Source of the DNA: Mariprofundaceae bacterium
GTDB taxonomy: Bacteria; Pseudomonadota; Zetaproteobacteria; Mariprofundales; Mariprofundaceae
Assembly (NCBI GenBank): GCA_030950975.1
Contig: JAUZQL010000159.1
Span: 1-5,866, forward strand
Length of the DNA: 5,866 bases
Direction of reading: 5' to 3'
The notes under the pieces are model-generated. The model had not been told where the DNA came from and did no database searches. It worked only from the letters and a program-made list of their open reading frames with translations. Shown here one piece after another: positions 1 to 5,431 of the stretch; within the stretch, counting starts at the first letter, position 1, and every line of letters begins with the position of its first letter. Both the position numbers and the translations under genes were made by a program.

Positions 1-857
1 AAGCATAGCGCCAACGCCAGTAATACCATGATGATACTTGAAACAGGTGAGGCAATATGATGATGAAAGGCAAAAATAAAGTTTGTATTATTGACACCTG
101 CCAGCTCAAGACTCTGCGCATAATGATATAGCTTGAACAAACTCATATGGCGAGCACTAGGGGGCGCAGCTGTATTGGGTGTAATGCGTGAAGCAAGTGT
201 GAGCTGATCTTGATGACTGACTTGAATGCCTTCTTTGGCATCGGGTTGACTGATGTAAACATCCTTTAGATGCCAAAAGCCATCGTGATAATAGGCTTGA
301 TTGGTATCCATGCGTTGTTGCCAATGTCCTTTTTCATCGACTTCAAGCACCATCAATTTGAAACGGTTTTCGGTTAAAGGTTCAAGACGATAAAAACGTT
401 GATCATCTTTAAGCCATTGAAGCCCTTCTTTGATAGCAGGTTTATGCTGAATATAGGTTCGTTCCATATCATCCAAACGAACATTGGTATGCGGTGTGAC
501 CCATTCGGTGATGGCAAGTCCAAAAAGCATGCCAATGATACCCACTGAAACAATGGGCAAGAGAATGGGTTGAATCCCTAATCCAGCCGAGCGCATGGCA
601 ACCACTTCATGATGGTGCGAAATTTCAGAAATATAAATACTTACTGCAATCAACATAATCACGGGCATAAACTCGGACATCATAAATGGCATTTTTAATG
701 CAATGTACTCAATTAAAAGCTGATTAGTTAAGCCTTTATCAAGGTAACGGGACTTATCAAAGACTTCAACAATGGAAAAAATAGCCAGTAAAGCTACTAA
801 AGTTCCTGCTGCGCGTGATAAACAACTAAAAAAAATCCAACGGAAAAGAATCGACAT
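1..857 (-). CDS. lptG: LPS export permease LptG (LptF/LptG, YjgP/YjgQ family), C-terminus off the left edge
   Basis: Inner-membrane permease of the LptB2FG complex, which extracts lipopolysaccharide from the inner membrane and feeds it to the LptC-LptA bridge. Reading leftwards from ATG at 857 gives 285 codons with no stop before the window edge. Family members are usually about 355 aa, so roughly 70 C-terminal residues are missing. Visible are an N-terminal membrane helix (about residues 14-32), helices near 52-77 and 95-117, the family motif region HHEVVAMRSAGLG (82-94), and EWVTP (118-122). A beta-rich periplasmic part follows, including WLKDDQRFYRL, and a further helix starts near 268 (SPVSSIIMVLLALAL). 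The stretch around LFKLYHYAQSLELAG resembles the E. coli LptG segment before its fourth helix, which favours LptG over LptF. The start has no obvious Shine-Dalgarno, but the N-terminus aligns well with the family and an upstream ATG at 878 stops after three codons. No lptF lies upstream, although the two genes are often paired. Confidence 0.9.
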   Translation of the reverse strand, partial: MSILFRWIFFSCLSRAAGTLVALLAIFSIVEVFDKSRYLDKGLTNQLLIEYIALKMPFMMSEFMPVIMLIAVSIYISEISHHHEVVAMRSAGLGIQPILLPIVSVGIIGMLFGLAITEWVTPHTNVRLDDMERTYIQHKPAIKEGLQWLKDDQRFYRLEPLTENRFKLMVLEVDEKGHWQQRMDTNQAYYHDGFWHLKDVYISQPDAKEGIQVSHQDQLTLASRITPNTAAPPSARHMSLFKLYHYAQSLELAGVNNTNFIFAFHHHIASPVSSIIMVLLALALC

Positions 858-888
858 GCCGACAGTTTAGAAAAACATGCTCATTACA

Positions 889-918
889 CAAATAGCAGCG
901 CATTCGCTTGATAATCAA
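889..918 (-). promoter_or_regulatory. Candidate lptG promoter with a dyad over the -35
   Basis: On the minus strand a -35-like TTGATT (918-913) and a weak -10 TATTTG (894-889) are separated by 18 bases. The -10 is preceded by TG one base upstream, as in extended -10 promoters. Transcription would start near 882, about 25 bases before the lptG ATG. The -35 lies inside the 11-base dyad TTGATAATCAA (908-918). The -10 matches consensus poorly, so this is only the best candidate in the gap. Nothing else supportable is seen between 878 and 996. Confidence 0.3.
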
Positions 919-996
919 ATCATTGATGAAACGTTTAAGGCGTTCATCTTAGGGGTTGTTCTTGGGTTTACTCTGGACGCTATCGAATTTCAAAGC

Positions 997-1029
997 AAAA
1001 AAAAACCAACAAACACTAGGCTTGCTGGT
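997..1029 (-). terminator. Intrinsic terminator downstream of tRNA-Asn
   Basis: Read on the minus strand, ACCAGCAA pairs with TTGTTGGT (8 bp with one G-U pair) around a 9-base loop, followed directly by nine T residues (1005-997 in plus coordinates; the innermost T also closes the stem). This is the standard form of a Rho-independent terminator. It lies about 29 bases past the CCA end of the tRNA, and it separates the tRNA transcript from lptG, which is on the same strand. Confidence 0.85.
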
Positions 1030-1057
1030 CTATATGGGTCTTCTTCAAACCCTTGTA

Positions 1058-1133
1058 TGGCTCCCCGAGCAGGACTCGAACCTGCGACATATGGATTAAC
1101 AGTCCACCGTTCTACCAACTGAACTATCGGGGA
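1058..1133 (-). tRNA. tRNA-Asn (GUU anticodon), CCA encoded
   Basis: A 76-base cloverleaf on the minus strand. The acceptor arms TCCCCGA and TCGGGGA pair over all 7 bp, followed by discriminator G and a genomically encoded CCA. The D-arm segment AGTTCAGTTGGTAGAAC, the anticodon stem-loop GTGGA-CTGTTAA-TCCAT and the T-arm GGTTCGAGTCC are all present. The anticodon GTT (plus-strand aac at 1098-1100) reads AAC and AAU codons. The sequence is very close to E. coli tRNA-Asn. It is a single tRNA with its own promoter and terminator, not part of an array. No integrase or attachment-site duplication is seen beside it. Confidence 0.97.
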
Positions 1134-1149
1134 ATATGGAACGGCGCGA

Positions 1150-1178
1150 AACATAGAAAGATGATAATCATATGTCAA
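1150..1178 (-). promoter_or_regulatory. Sigma-70 promoter of tRNA-Asn with GC-rich discriminator
   Basis: On the minus strand a consensus -35 TTGACA (1178-1173), a 17-base spacer and a -10 TATGTT (1155-1150) lead into TCGCGCCG (1149-1142). Transcription should start near 1143, about 10 bases before the mature tRNA. A GC-rich discriminator is typical of stable-RNA promoters controlled by ppGpp. The bases upstream of the -35 (1179-1200) are very A/T rich, like an UP element. The spacer contains the 11-base dyad ATGATAATCAT (1161-1171). Stringent control is inferred from this architecture. Confidence 0.8.
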
Positions 1179-1233
1179 ATTTTAATGTAGAAAAAAGTTT
1201 AGTGTCACATTTTGAGAAAAAATCATGCAGCTA

Positions 1234-1247
1234 TCATGTTTCATGTT
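1234..1247 (+). repeat. Tandem 7-mer TCATGTT x2 in the kinase upstream region
   Basis: TCATGTT occurs twice back to back (1234-1240 and 1241-1247). A related ATCATG lies at 1222-1227, and ATCATG recurs at 1233-1238, 11 bases later, which is about one helical turn. The copies sit upstream of the candidate promoter at 1270-1299, where an activator could bind. A role as binding sites is inference; the repeats are short. Confidence 0.3.
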
Positions 1248-1269
1248 AATGTGCGCATAAGTGATGACA

Positions 1270-1306
1270 TTGTATGATACCAATATATTCATCTAAAATG
1301 ATGAAT
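1270..1306 (+). promoter_or_regulatory. Candidate promoter and operator-like dyad upstream of the kinase operon
   Basis: A -35-like TTGTAT (1270-1275) and a -10-like TAAAAT (1294-1299) are 18 bases apart. This would place transcription start near 1306 and leave about 25 bases before the TTG start codon. The -10 is exactly the 6-base centre of a perfect 7-bp inverted repeat, ATTCATC (1287-1293) and GATGAAT (1300-1306). That is the layout expected if a dimeric regulator competes with RNA polymerase. The -35 is poor, and AT-rich sequence gives such matches by chance, so both the promoter and the operator are tentative. Confidence 0.35.
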
Positions 1307-1320
1307 GTTTCATATACAGT

Positions 1321-1325
1321 AGGGG
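1321..1325 (+). promoter_or_regulatory. Shine-Dalgarno AGGGG that supports a TTG start
   Basis: AGGGG ends 6 bases before TTG at 1332. No in-frame ATG lies nearby: the ATG at 1342 is out of frame, and the first in-frame one, near 1386, would cut into the first membrane helix. The site therefore decides the start of the kinase gene. Confidence 0.7.
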
Positions 1326-1331
1326 ATTACA

Positions 1332-3836
1332 TTGAAAAATAATGCATTTTGGAAAGCAGATTGGTTGATAGGGCTTGTGCTTACCATGCTGTTCTGTTTT
1401 TTATATATCATAGGCTTTAGCCCTTTAAAGTCATTGGATTTTGCAGTGTATGATACGGCACTTTCCATGAATAAAATGCCTGCAGATGATCGTATTGTTA
1501 TTGTTGATATTGATGATACTTCTATTGATAAAATTGGTCGTTGGCCTTGGTCACGGACAGTGATTGGCGATATGATTCATAAGCTATCTGATGCGAGTGC
1601 GCGTTCGATTGGTGTCGATGTTTTTTTTAGTGAGAAACAAGAAAATAACACGTTAAGTATGAGTGTAAAATTAGCTTCGGTATTGAGAAAACAAGGCAAT
1701 GAAATCGAAGCTGTCAAAGTTGAAGAAGAGGCTTTGGCGCATAATCCTGATTATCAATTAGTGAATGCCGTGAAGCATGCAAAACGTGTGTATATGCCCA
1801 TGTTTTTTGAAGAAGGTGAGCCTTTGGGTCGCCCTGATGGTAAAATTCCTGCCTATTTAAAACGTATGGAAGTGTTAAATATTGTGGATGATGGACTGGC
1901 GGTATCCGCTATCAATGCAACGAAGTTACATGCACCATTTCCTGAATTAGCCACAATGACAAAAGGTTTAGGCTTTTTAAATGCAAGTATGGATGATGAT
2001 GGTCAATTAAGATCTGAACCAATGGTGGTGAATTACTTTGGTCACTTTTTCCCCTCATTGGCTTTGGTGATGGCAATGAGTGATTTAAATCTTACGATGA
2101 ATGATATGAGTGTGAATTTAGGGACGAGTGTGCAGTTGGGTGCTTTAAACATCAAAGTGGATGATAAAATGCGCATGTACCCAGCTTTTCATGGTGATAT
2201 GAATGGTGTTGCTTTCAAACATTACTCATTTTATGATGTCTTATCGAATAAAATACCCAGTTCGGTTTTCAAGAATAAAATTGTTCTTATTGGTGTAACA
2301 GCCGCTGGCTTAGGCAGTACCTATATGACACCTGTCAATTCTCAAATGACGGGTGTTGAATTTCATGCCAATGTGTTACAAAGCCTTTTAGATGAGTCTT
2401 TTTATGAACAAGCTAATTGGGGCTATATCGCTGCCTTTCTTCTGATTTTATTGGTTGGTTTGTACCTATCCTTAGCTTTACCCCGCATGACTGCTTTATG
2501 GGGAGCTGTAAGTAGCTTTGTATTGCTATTGCTGCTTGTAGTAGGAACTTTTTATACACTGATGGGATATAATTTATGGTTACAAACGATGAGTGCGGTT
2601 GTTTTATTGGTGTTTGGTTATGGCTTATTAACCACAAAACGATTCTTTGCAAGTGAAGATGCGAGGGATAAAATTTCAGCAGATTCAGTCGAATCCAATA
2701 AAATGTTAGGGTTATCGTTTCAAAGCCAAGGTATGTTAGACCTTGCATTTGAAAAATTCAGAAAGTGCCCCGTCGAAGATGTTGCAGAATGTCTTTATAA
2801 TTTAGGCTTAGATTTTGAGCGAAAACGGCAATTTAACAAAGCCACATCCGTGTATGAACATATTTCAGAACAACACGCTGATTATAAAGATGTAAAAGAG
2901 CGTATATCTCGTATGAAGGATGCAGAATCAACCATGATTTTTGGCGCATCCTCAGCGGGTGGATCGGTGTCGAGCTTATTATTGACGGGTGGCACTAAGC
3001 CTGTTTTAGGTCGTTATGAAATTATTCGCGAACTAGGTAAAGGTGCGATGGGCATTGTTTACCTTGGTAAAGATCCAAAAATAAATCGTGAGGTTGCGAT
3101 TAAAACGATGGCTTTGGCGCAAGAATTTGAGCCCGATGAAATGAAAGATGTCAAAGATCGTTTCTTTCGTGAAGCTGAAACAGCAGGGCGTTTGAATCAT
3201 CCCAATATTGTAACGATGTATGATGCAGGTGAAGAACATGATTTAGCCTATATCGCCATGGAGTTTTTGGATGGCTCTGATTTATCGCCGTATACCAAAA
3301 AAGGAAAACTCTTTCCTGCTATGGCAACTTTGAAAATTTGTGGGAAGGTTGCGGATGCGTTGAACTATGCAAATTCTCAACAAGTTGTGCATCGAGATAT
3401 TAAACCTGCCAATATTATGTTATTAAAAAATAAATCGATTATGGTGACAGATTTTGGTATTGCTCGCATTACCGCTTCAAGTAAGACCAAGACAGGAGTG
3501 GTATTGGGAACACCATCCTATATGTCGCCTGAACAGCTCTCGGGTAAACATGTGGATGGGCGATCAGATTTATTTTCTTTGGGTGTGATGATGTATGAAA
3601 TGTTGTGTGGTGTTCGTCCATTTCGAGGCGATTCTATGGCAACCTTAATGTTTCAAATTGCCAATGAGCCACATCCAGATATTCGCGAGTATAATGAAGC
3701 AGTGCCTGCAAGTGTGGCAAAATTATTGGATCATATGTTGGCCAAAGATCCTAATGATCGTGTTGCAAATGGTGCTGTAGTCATTCGGGAAATTGTTCAA
3801 TGCTTGCGAGAAATGTCTTCTGCGGGGAGAAATTAA
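1332..3836 (+). CDS. Transmembrane CHASE2-TPR-Ser/Thr protein kinase (Hanks type)
   Basis: Predicted inner-membrane sensor kinase that phosphorylates Ser/Thr on cytoplasmic proteins. Order: membrane helix 11-30; periplasmic CHASE2 sensor about 31-360 (SLDFAVYDTAL, IVIVDIDDTSI, GRWPWSR, GVDVFF, KIVLIGVTA, GVEFHANVLQ); helices about 363-383, 387-410 and 414-433; TPR-like linker about 456-528; low-complexity joint 533-556; kinase 562-825 at the C-terminus. The helix count places the kinase in the cytoplasm. Catalytic features are intact: glycine loop GKGAMG (569-574), VAIK Lys591, C-helix Glu614, HRDIKPAN with Asp689 and Asn694, DFG Asp707, and SPE Glu734. It is an RD kinase with activation-loop Thr719 and Thr721 in TKTG, a usual autophosphorylation place. 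There are no PASTA repeats. It starts with TTG after AGGGG. It is the first of three genes, with the phosphatase overlapping its stop. CHASE2 is a known extracytoplasmic sensor domain whose ligands are mostly unknown. The family call is secure; signal and substrate are not known. Confidence 0.95.
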   Translation: MKNNAFWKADWLIGLVLTMLFCFLYIIGFSPLKSLDFAVYDTALSMNKMPADDRIVIVDIDDTSIDKIGRWPWSRTVIGDMIHKLSDASARSIGVDVFFSEKQENNTLSMSVKLASVLRKQGNEIEAVKVEEEALAHNPDYQLVNAVKHAKRVYMPMFFEEGEPLGRPDGKIPAYLKRMEVLNIVDDGLAVSAINATKLHAPFPELATMTKGLGFLNASMDDDGQLRSEPMVVNYFGHFFPSLALVMAMSDLNLTMNDMSVNLGTSVQLGALNIKVDDKMRMYPAFHGDMNGVAFKHYSFYDVLSNKIPSSVFKNKIVLIGVTAAGLGSTYMTPVNSQMTGVEFHANVLQSLLDESFYEQANWGYIAAFLLILLVGLYLSLALPRMTALWGAVSSFVLLLLLVVGTFYTLMGYNLWLQTMSAVVLLVFGYGLLTTKRFFASEDARDKISADSVESNKMLGLSFQSQGMLDLAFEKFRKCPVEDVAECLYNLGLDFERKRQFNKATSVYEHISEQHADYKDVKERISRMKDAESTMIFGASSAGGSVSSLLLTGGTKPVLGRYEIIRELGKGAMGIVYLGKDPKINREVAIKTMALAQEFEPDEMKDVKDRFFREAETAGRLNHPNIVTMYDAGEEHDLAYIAMEFLDGSDLSPYTKKGKLFPAMATLKICGKVADALNYANSQQVVHRDIKPANIMLLKNKSIMVTDFGIARITASSKTKTGVVLGTPSYMSPEQLSGKHVDGRSDLFSLGVMMYEMLCGVRPFRGDSMATLMFQIANEPHPDIREYNEAVPASVAKLLDHMLAKDPNDRVANGAVVIREIVQCLREMSSAGRN
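3824..3830 (+). promoter_or_regulatory. Shine-Dalgarno GGGGAGA fixing the phosphatase start
   Basis: GGGGAGA lies inside the last kinase codons, 5 bases before ATG at 3836. It chooses this ATG over an in-frame upstream ATG at 3800 that would add 12 residues unlike a PP2C N-terminus and overlap the kinase by 37 bases. Confidence 0.75.
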
Positions 3837-4648
3837 TGAGTGGATTAGAGATGGTTGCTGTCACAGATGTTGGTATGAAACGTGACCATAATGAAGACTA
3901 TGTAGGCATTACGCCTCATTTAGGCTTTGCTGTTTTAGCCGATGGCATGGGTGGTCATAATGCTGGGGAAGTTGCTAGCGCGATGGCAGTTGATATCATT
4001 ACGCGTTATTTTCAGGCTCGTTTGGTAACTACACCTGAGGCAAAATTGGATGAAAACACGGGCTTTACGGGTGAGTCCATGTTGGCTCAAGAAGTGATTG
4101 CGGAAGCAAATAATGCTATTTTTGAAGCTGCGCAACAAAGTATGGAATGTTCAGGCATGGGAACAACCGTTGTTGTTGCAGTGTTTTATGCTAATCGTAT
4201 GACAGCAGCTCATGTCGGTGATTCTCGAATGTATCGCTTACGGGGAGATTGTTTATCCCATGTCACAGAAGATCATTCATTGATTCAAGAGCAAGTTCGA
4301 CGTGGCTTATTGACGGCGGACGATGCAAGAAATTCATCCATTAAGAATCTTGTTACGCGTGCTTTGGGTATTGAAGCAGGCGTTGAACCCGATATTGTTG
4401 AAGATATATTTCAGTCGCAAGATATTTACATGATGTGTTCGGATGGTTTGACCGATGTCGTGCCTGATGAAGCCATTCGTTTAACGCTTCTTGATAATAT
4501 AAAGCATCTGAATAAGGCTGCGGCACAATTGATTCAGCTGGCTAATGATGCAGGAGGACCAGATAATATTTCTGTTATTATTATTCGAACTCCCAAACAA
4601 TTTCATCGTAAACAAGGTTTCTTCTCACGCTTGTTTCGACGTTATTAA
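3836..4648 (+). CDS. PP2C-family Ser/Thr protein phosphatase (PppA/Stp type)
   Basis: Metal-dependent (Mn/Mg) phosphatase that removes phosphate from Ser/Thr residues; here it probably reverses the upstream kinase. The 270-aa product is essentially one PP2C domain of normal bacterial length. Visible motifs: RDHNED (16-21), ADGMGGHNAG with metal ligand Asp36 (35-44), GMGTTVV (108-114), AHVGDSRMYRLR with Asp129, TEDHSL (144-149), VTRALG (173-178), CSDGLTD with Asp203 (201-207) and GGPDNISVI with Asp243 (240-248). All core metal-binding acids are present, so it should be active. The chosen ATG overlaps the kinase TAA by one base (TAATG), which suggests translational coupling and matched amounts of the two enzymes. 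The last 14 residues or so (HRKQGFFSRLFRRY) form a basic, aromatic tail outside the catalytic fold that might touch the membrane near the kinase; this last point is inference. No signal peptide or membrane helix is seen, so it is cytoplasmic. Confidence 0.95.
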   Translation: MSGLEMVAVTDVGMKRDHNEDYVGITPHLGFAVLADGMGGHNAGEVASAMAVDIITRYFQARLVTTPEAKLDENTGFTGESMLAQEVIAEANNAIFEAAQQSMECSGMGTTVVVAVFYANRMTAAHVGDSRMYRLRGDCLSHVTEDHSLIQEQVRRGLLTADDARNSSIKNLVTRALGIEAGVEPDIVEDIFQSQDIYMMCSDGLTDVVPDEAIRLTLLDNIKHLNKAAAQLIQLANDAGGPDNISVIIIRTPKQFHRKQGFFSRLFRRY

Positions 4649-4671
4649 ATAATTCACGAGGTGGAGGATAC

Positions 4672-5394
4672 ATGTCGATAGTGAATAAATTGGTTCTTCG
4701 ATTTAAAGGTACGATTATCGAAGAGTACCCACTTAAAAATGAAGAAACGACTATTGGACGTAAACCAAACAATACCATTGAAATTGATAATCTTGCAGTG
4801 AGTAGTTTGCATGCCCGTGTATTACAAATTGGCAATAAAACGATTTTAGAAGATATGGGAAGTACCAATGGTACTTTGGTCAATAATAAACCCGTTCGCA
4901 AACACGTTTTGCAACATGGTGATATTATCGGGATTGGAAAGCATACGCTTGCATTTGTAGATGTGAATGCAAAAAAAATTCCGAATGAAGCCGTTGAGGA
5001 AATTGAAGATGACATGGATAAAACCATGATTATTTCAGCAAAAGATCGTGAAGCGATGTTATCGGGTGGGCAAAAGGCTAGTGATCAAATGCCTTTGGCA
5101 GCCGTACAAATCATCACGGGCATTCAAGTCGGAAAAAGTTTTGATTTAAATGCTTCGATTACAAGTATAGGTAAAGGGGATATTTGTAAAATTAAAGTCA
5201 AAGGTTTAACCGTTGGTAAACAAGCTGCCATTATTACACGTCGTCCCAATGGTTATCATATTGCCTATTTGGAAGGTTTTTCTAAAGTGAAAGTAAACGG
5301 AACAACCATTGGTAGTGAACCGATAACCCTTAAAGATGGTGCGATTATTGAATTAGCTGATATGAAGATGGAGTTCTTTCTTAAAGAATCTTGA
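4672..5394 (+). CDS. FHA-domain phosphothreonine-binding protein with one canonical and one degenerate FHA domain
   Basis: Probable cytoplasmic reader of the upstream kinase. FHA domains bind phosphothreonine peptides. FHA1 (about residues 5-98) has every hallmark: TIGRKPNN (27-34) with Arg30, SSLHARV (44-50) with Ser45 and His47, and STNGTLVNN (64-72). An acidic linker, EEIEDDMDKTMIIS (109-122), follows. Residues about 143-238 look like a second FHA fold (ITGIQVGKSFDLN, SIGKGDICKI, VKVNGTTIG, LKDGAIIELADMKMEF). There the phosphate-binding residues are replaced: GR becomes GK, SxxH becomes VGKQ, and TNG becomes KVNG, so this half is unlikely to bind phosphothreonine in the usual way. The gene starts 23 bases after the phosphatase stop with a strong GGAGGA (4663-4668), so it is likely in the same operon. 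It lacks any enzymatic or membrane domain, which resembles small FHA regulators such as GarA/OdhI, though it is not homologous outside FHA. Its partner is unknown. Confidence 0.92.
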   Translation: MSIVNKLVLRFKGTIIEEYPLKNEETTIGRKPNNTIEIDNLAVSSLHARVLQIGNKTILEDMGSTNGTLVNNKPVRKHVLQHGDIIGIGKHTLAFVDVNAKKIPNEAVEEIEDDMDKTMIISAKDREAMLSGGQKASDQMPLAAVQIITGIQVGKSFDLNASITSIGKGDICKIKVKGLTVGKQAAIITRRPNGYHIAYLEGFSKVKVNGTTIGSEPITLKDGAIIELADMKMEFFLKES

Positions 5395-5395
5395 T

Positions 5396-5421
5396 GATGG
5401 CTGCTGATGCAGCCATCGTTT
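5396..5421 (+). terminator. Probable terminator of the kinase-phosphatase-FHA operon
   Basis: GATGGCTGC (5396-5404) pairs perfectly with GCAGCCATC (5409-5417) over 9 bp around the 4-base loop TGAT, starting one base after the FHA-gene TGA. The 3' tail is only GTTTAATGC, a weak U tract, so termination on the plus strand may be partial. On the minus strand, in the recR direction, no T run follows. Placement between convergent genes supports a termination or mRNA-end role. Confidence 0.6.
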
Positions 5422-5431
5422 AATGCTATCT

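Noticed and set aside
877..1122. Plus-strand 81-aa open frame ending in APRAGLEPATYGLTVHRSTN
   Set aside because: Its second half is the antisense of the tRNA-Asn gene and of its terminator. The ending is the well-known artefact of translating a tRNA backwards, and no ribosome binding site is seen.
1050..1140. tRNA-Asn as an integration site for a genomic island
   Set aside because: No integrase gene, direct repeat of the tRNA 3' end or abrupt change of base composition is visible in the window.
1157..1175. Full Fur box in the tRNA promoter
   Set aside because: Only the central 11 bases match the 19-base consensus; seven of the eight outer positions differ, so it is reported as a shared palindrome rather than a Fur site.
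990..1178. Minus-strand 62-aa open frame across the tRNA
   Set aside because: It runs through the tRNA promoter, the tRNA and the terminator (SPIVQLVERWTVNPYVAGSSPARG is translated tRNA). The tRNA explains the sequence.
3800..3835. Upstream ATG extending the phosphatase by 12 residues
   Set aside because: It has no good Shine-Dalgarno, would overlap the kinase by 37 bases, and adds residues unlike PP2C N-termini. ATG at 3836 has GGGGAGA at proper spacing.
4581..5027. Minus-strand 148-aa open frame opposite the FHA gene
   Set aside because: It lies wholly opposite well-supported coding sequence, with no recognisable domain and Ser/Leu/Ile-rich composition typical of an antisense shadow.
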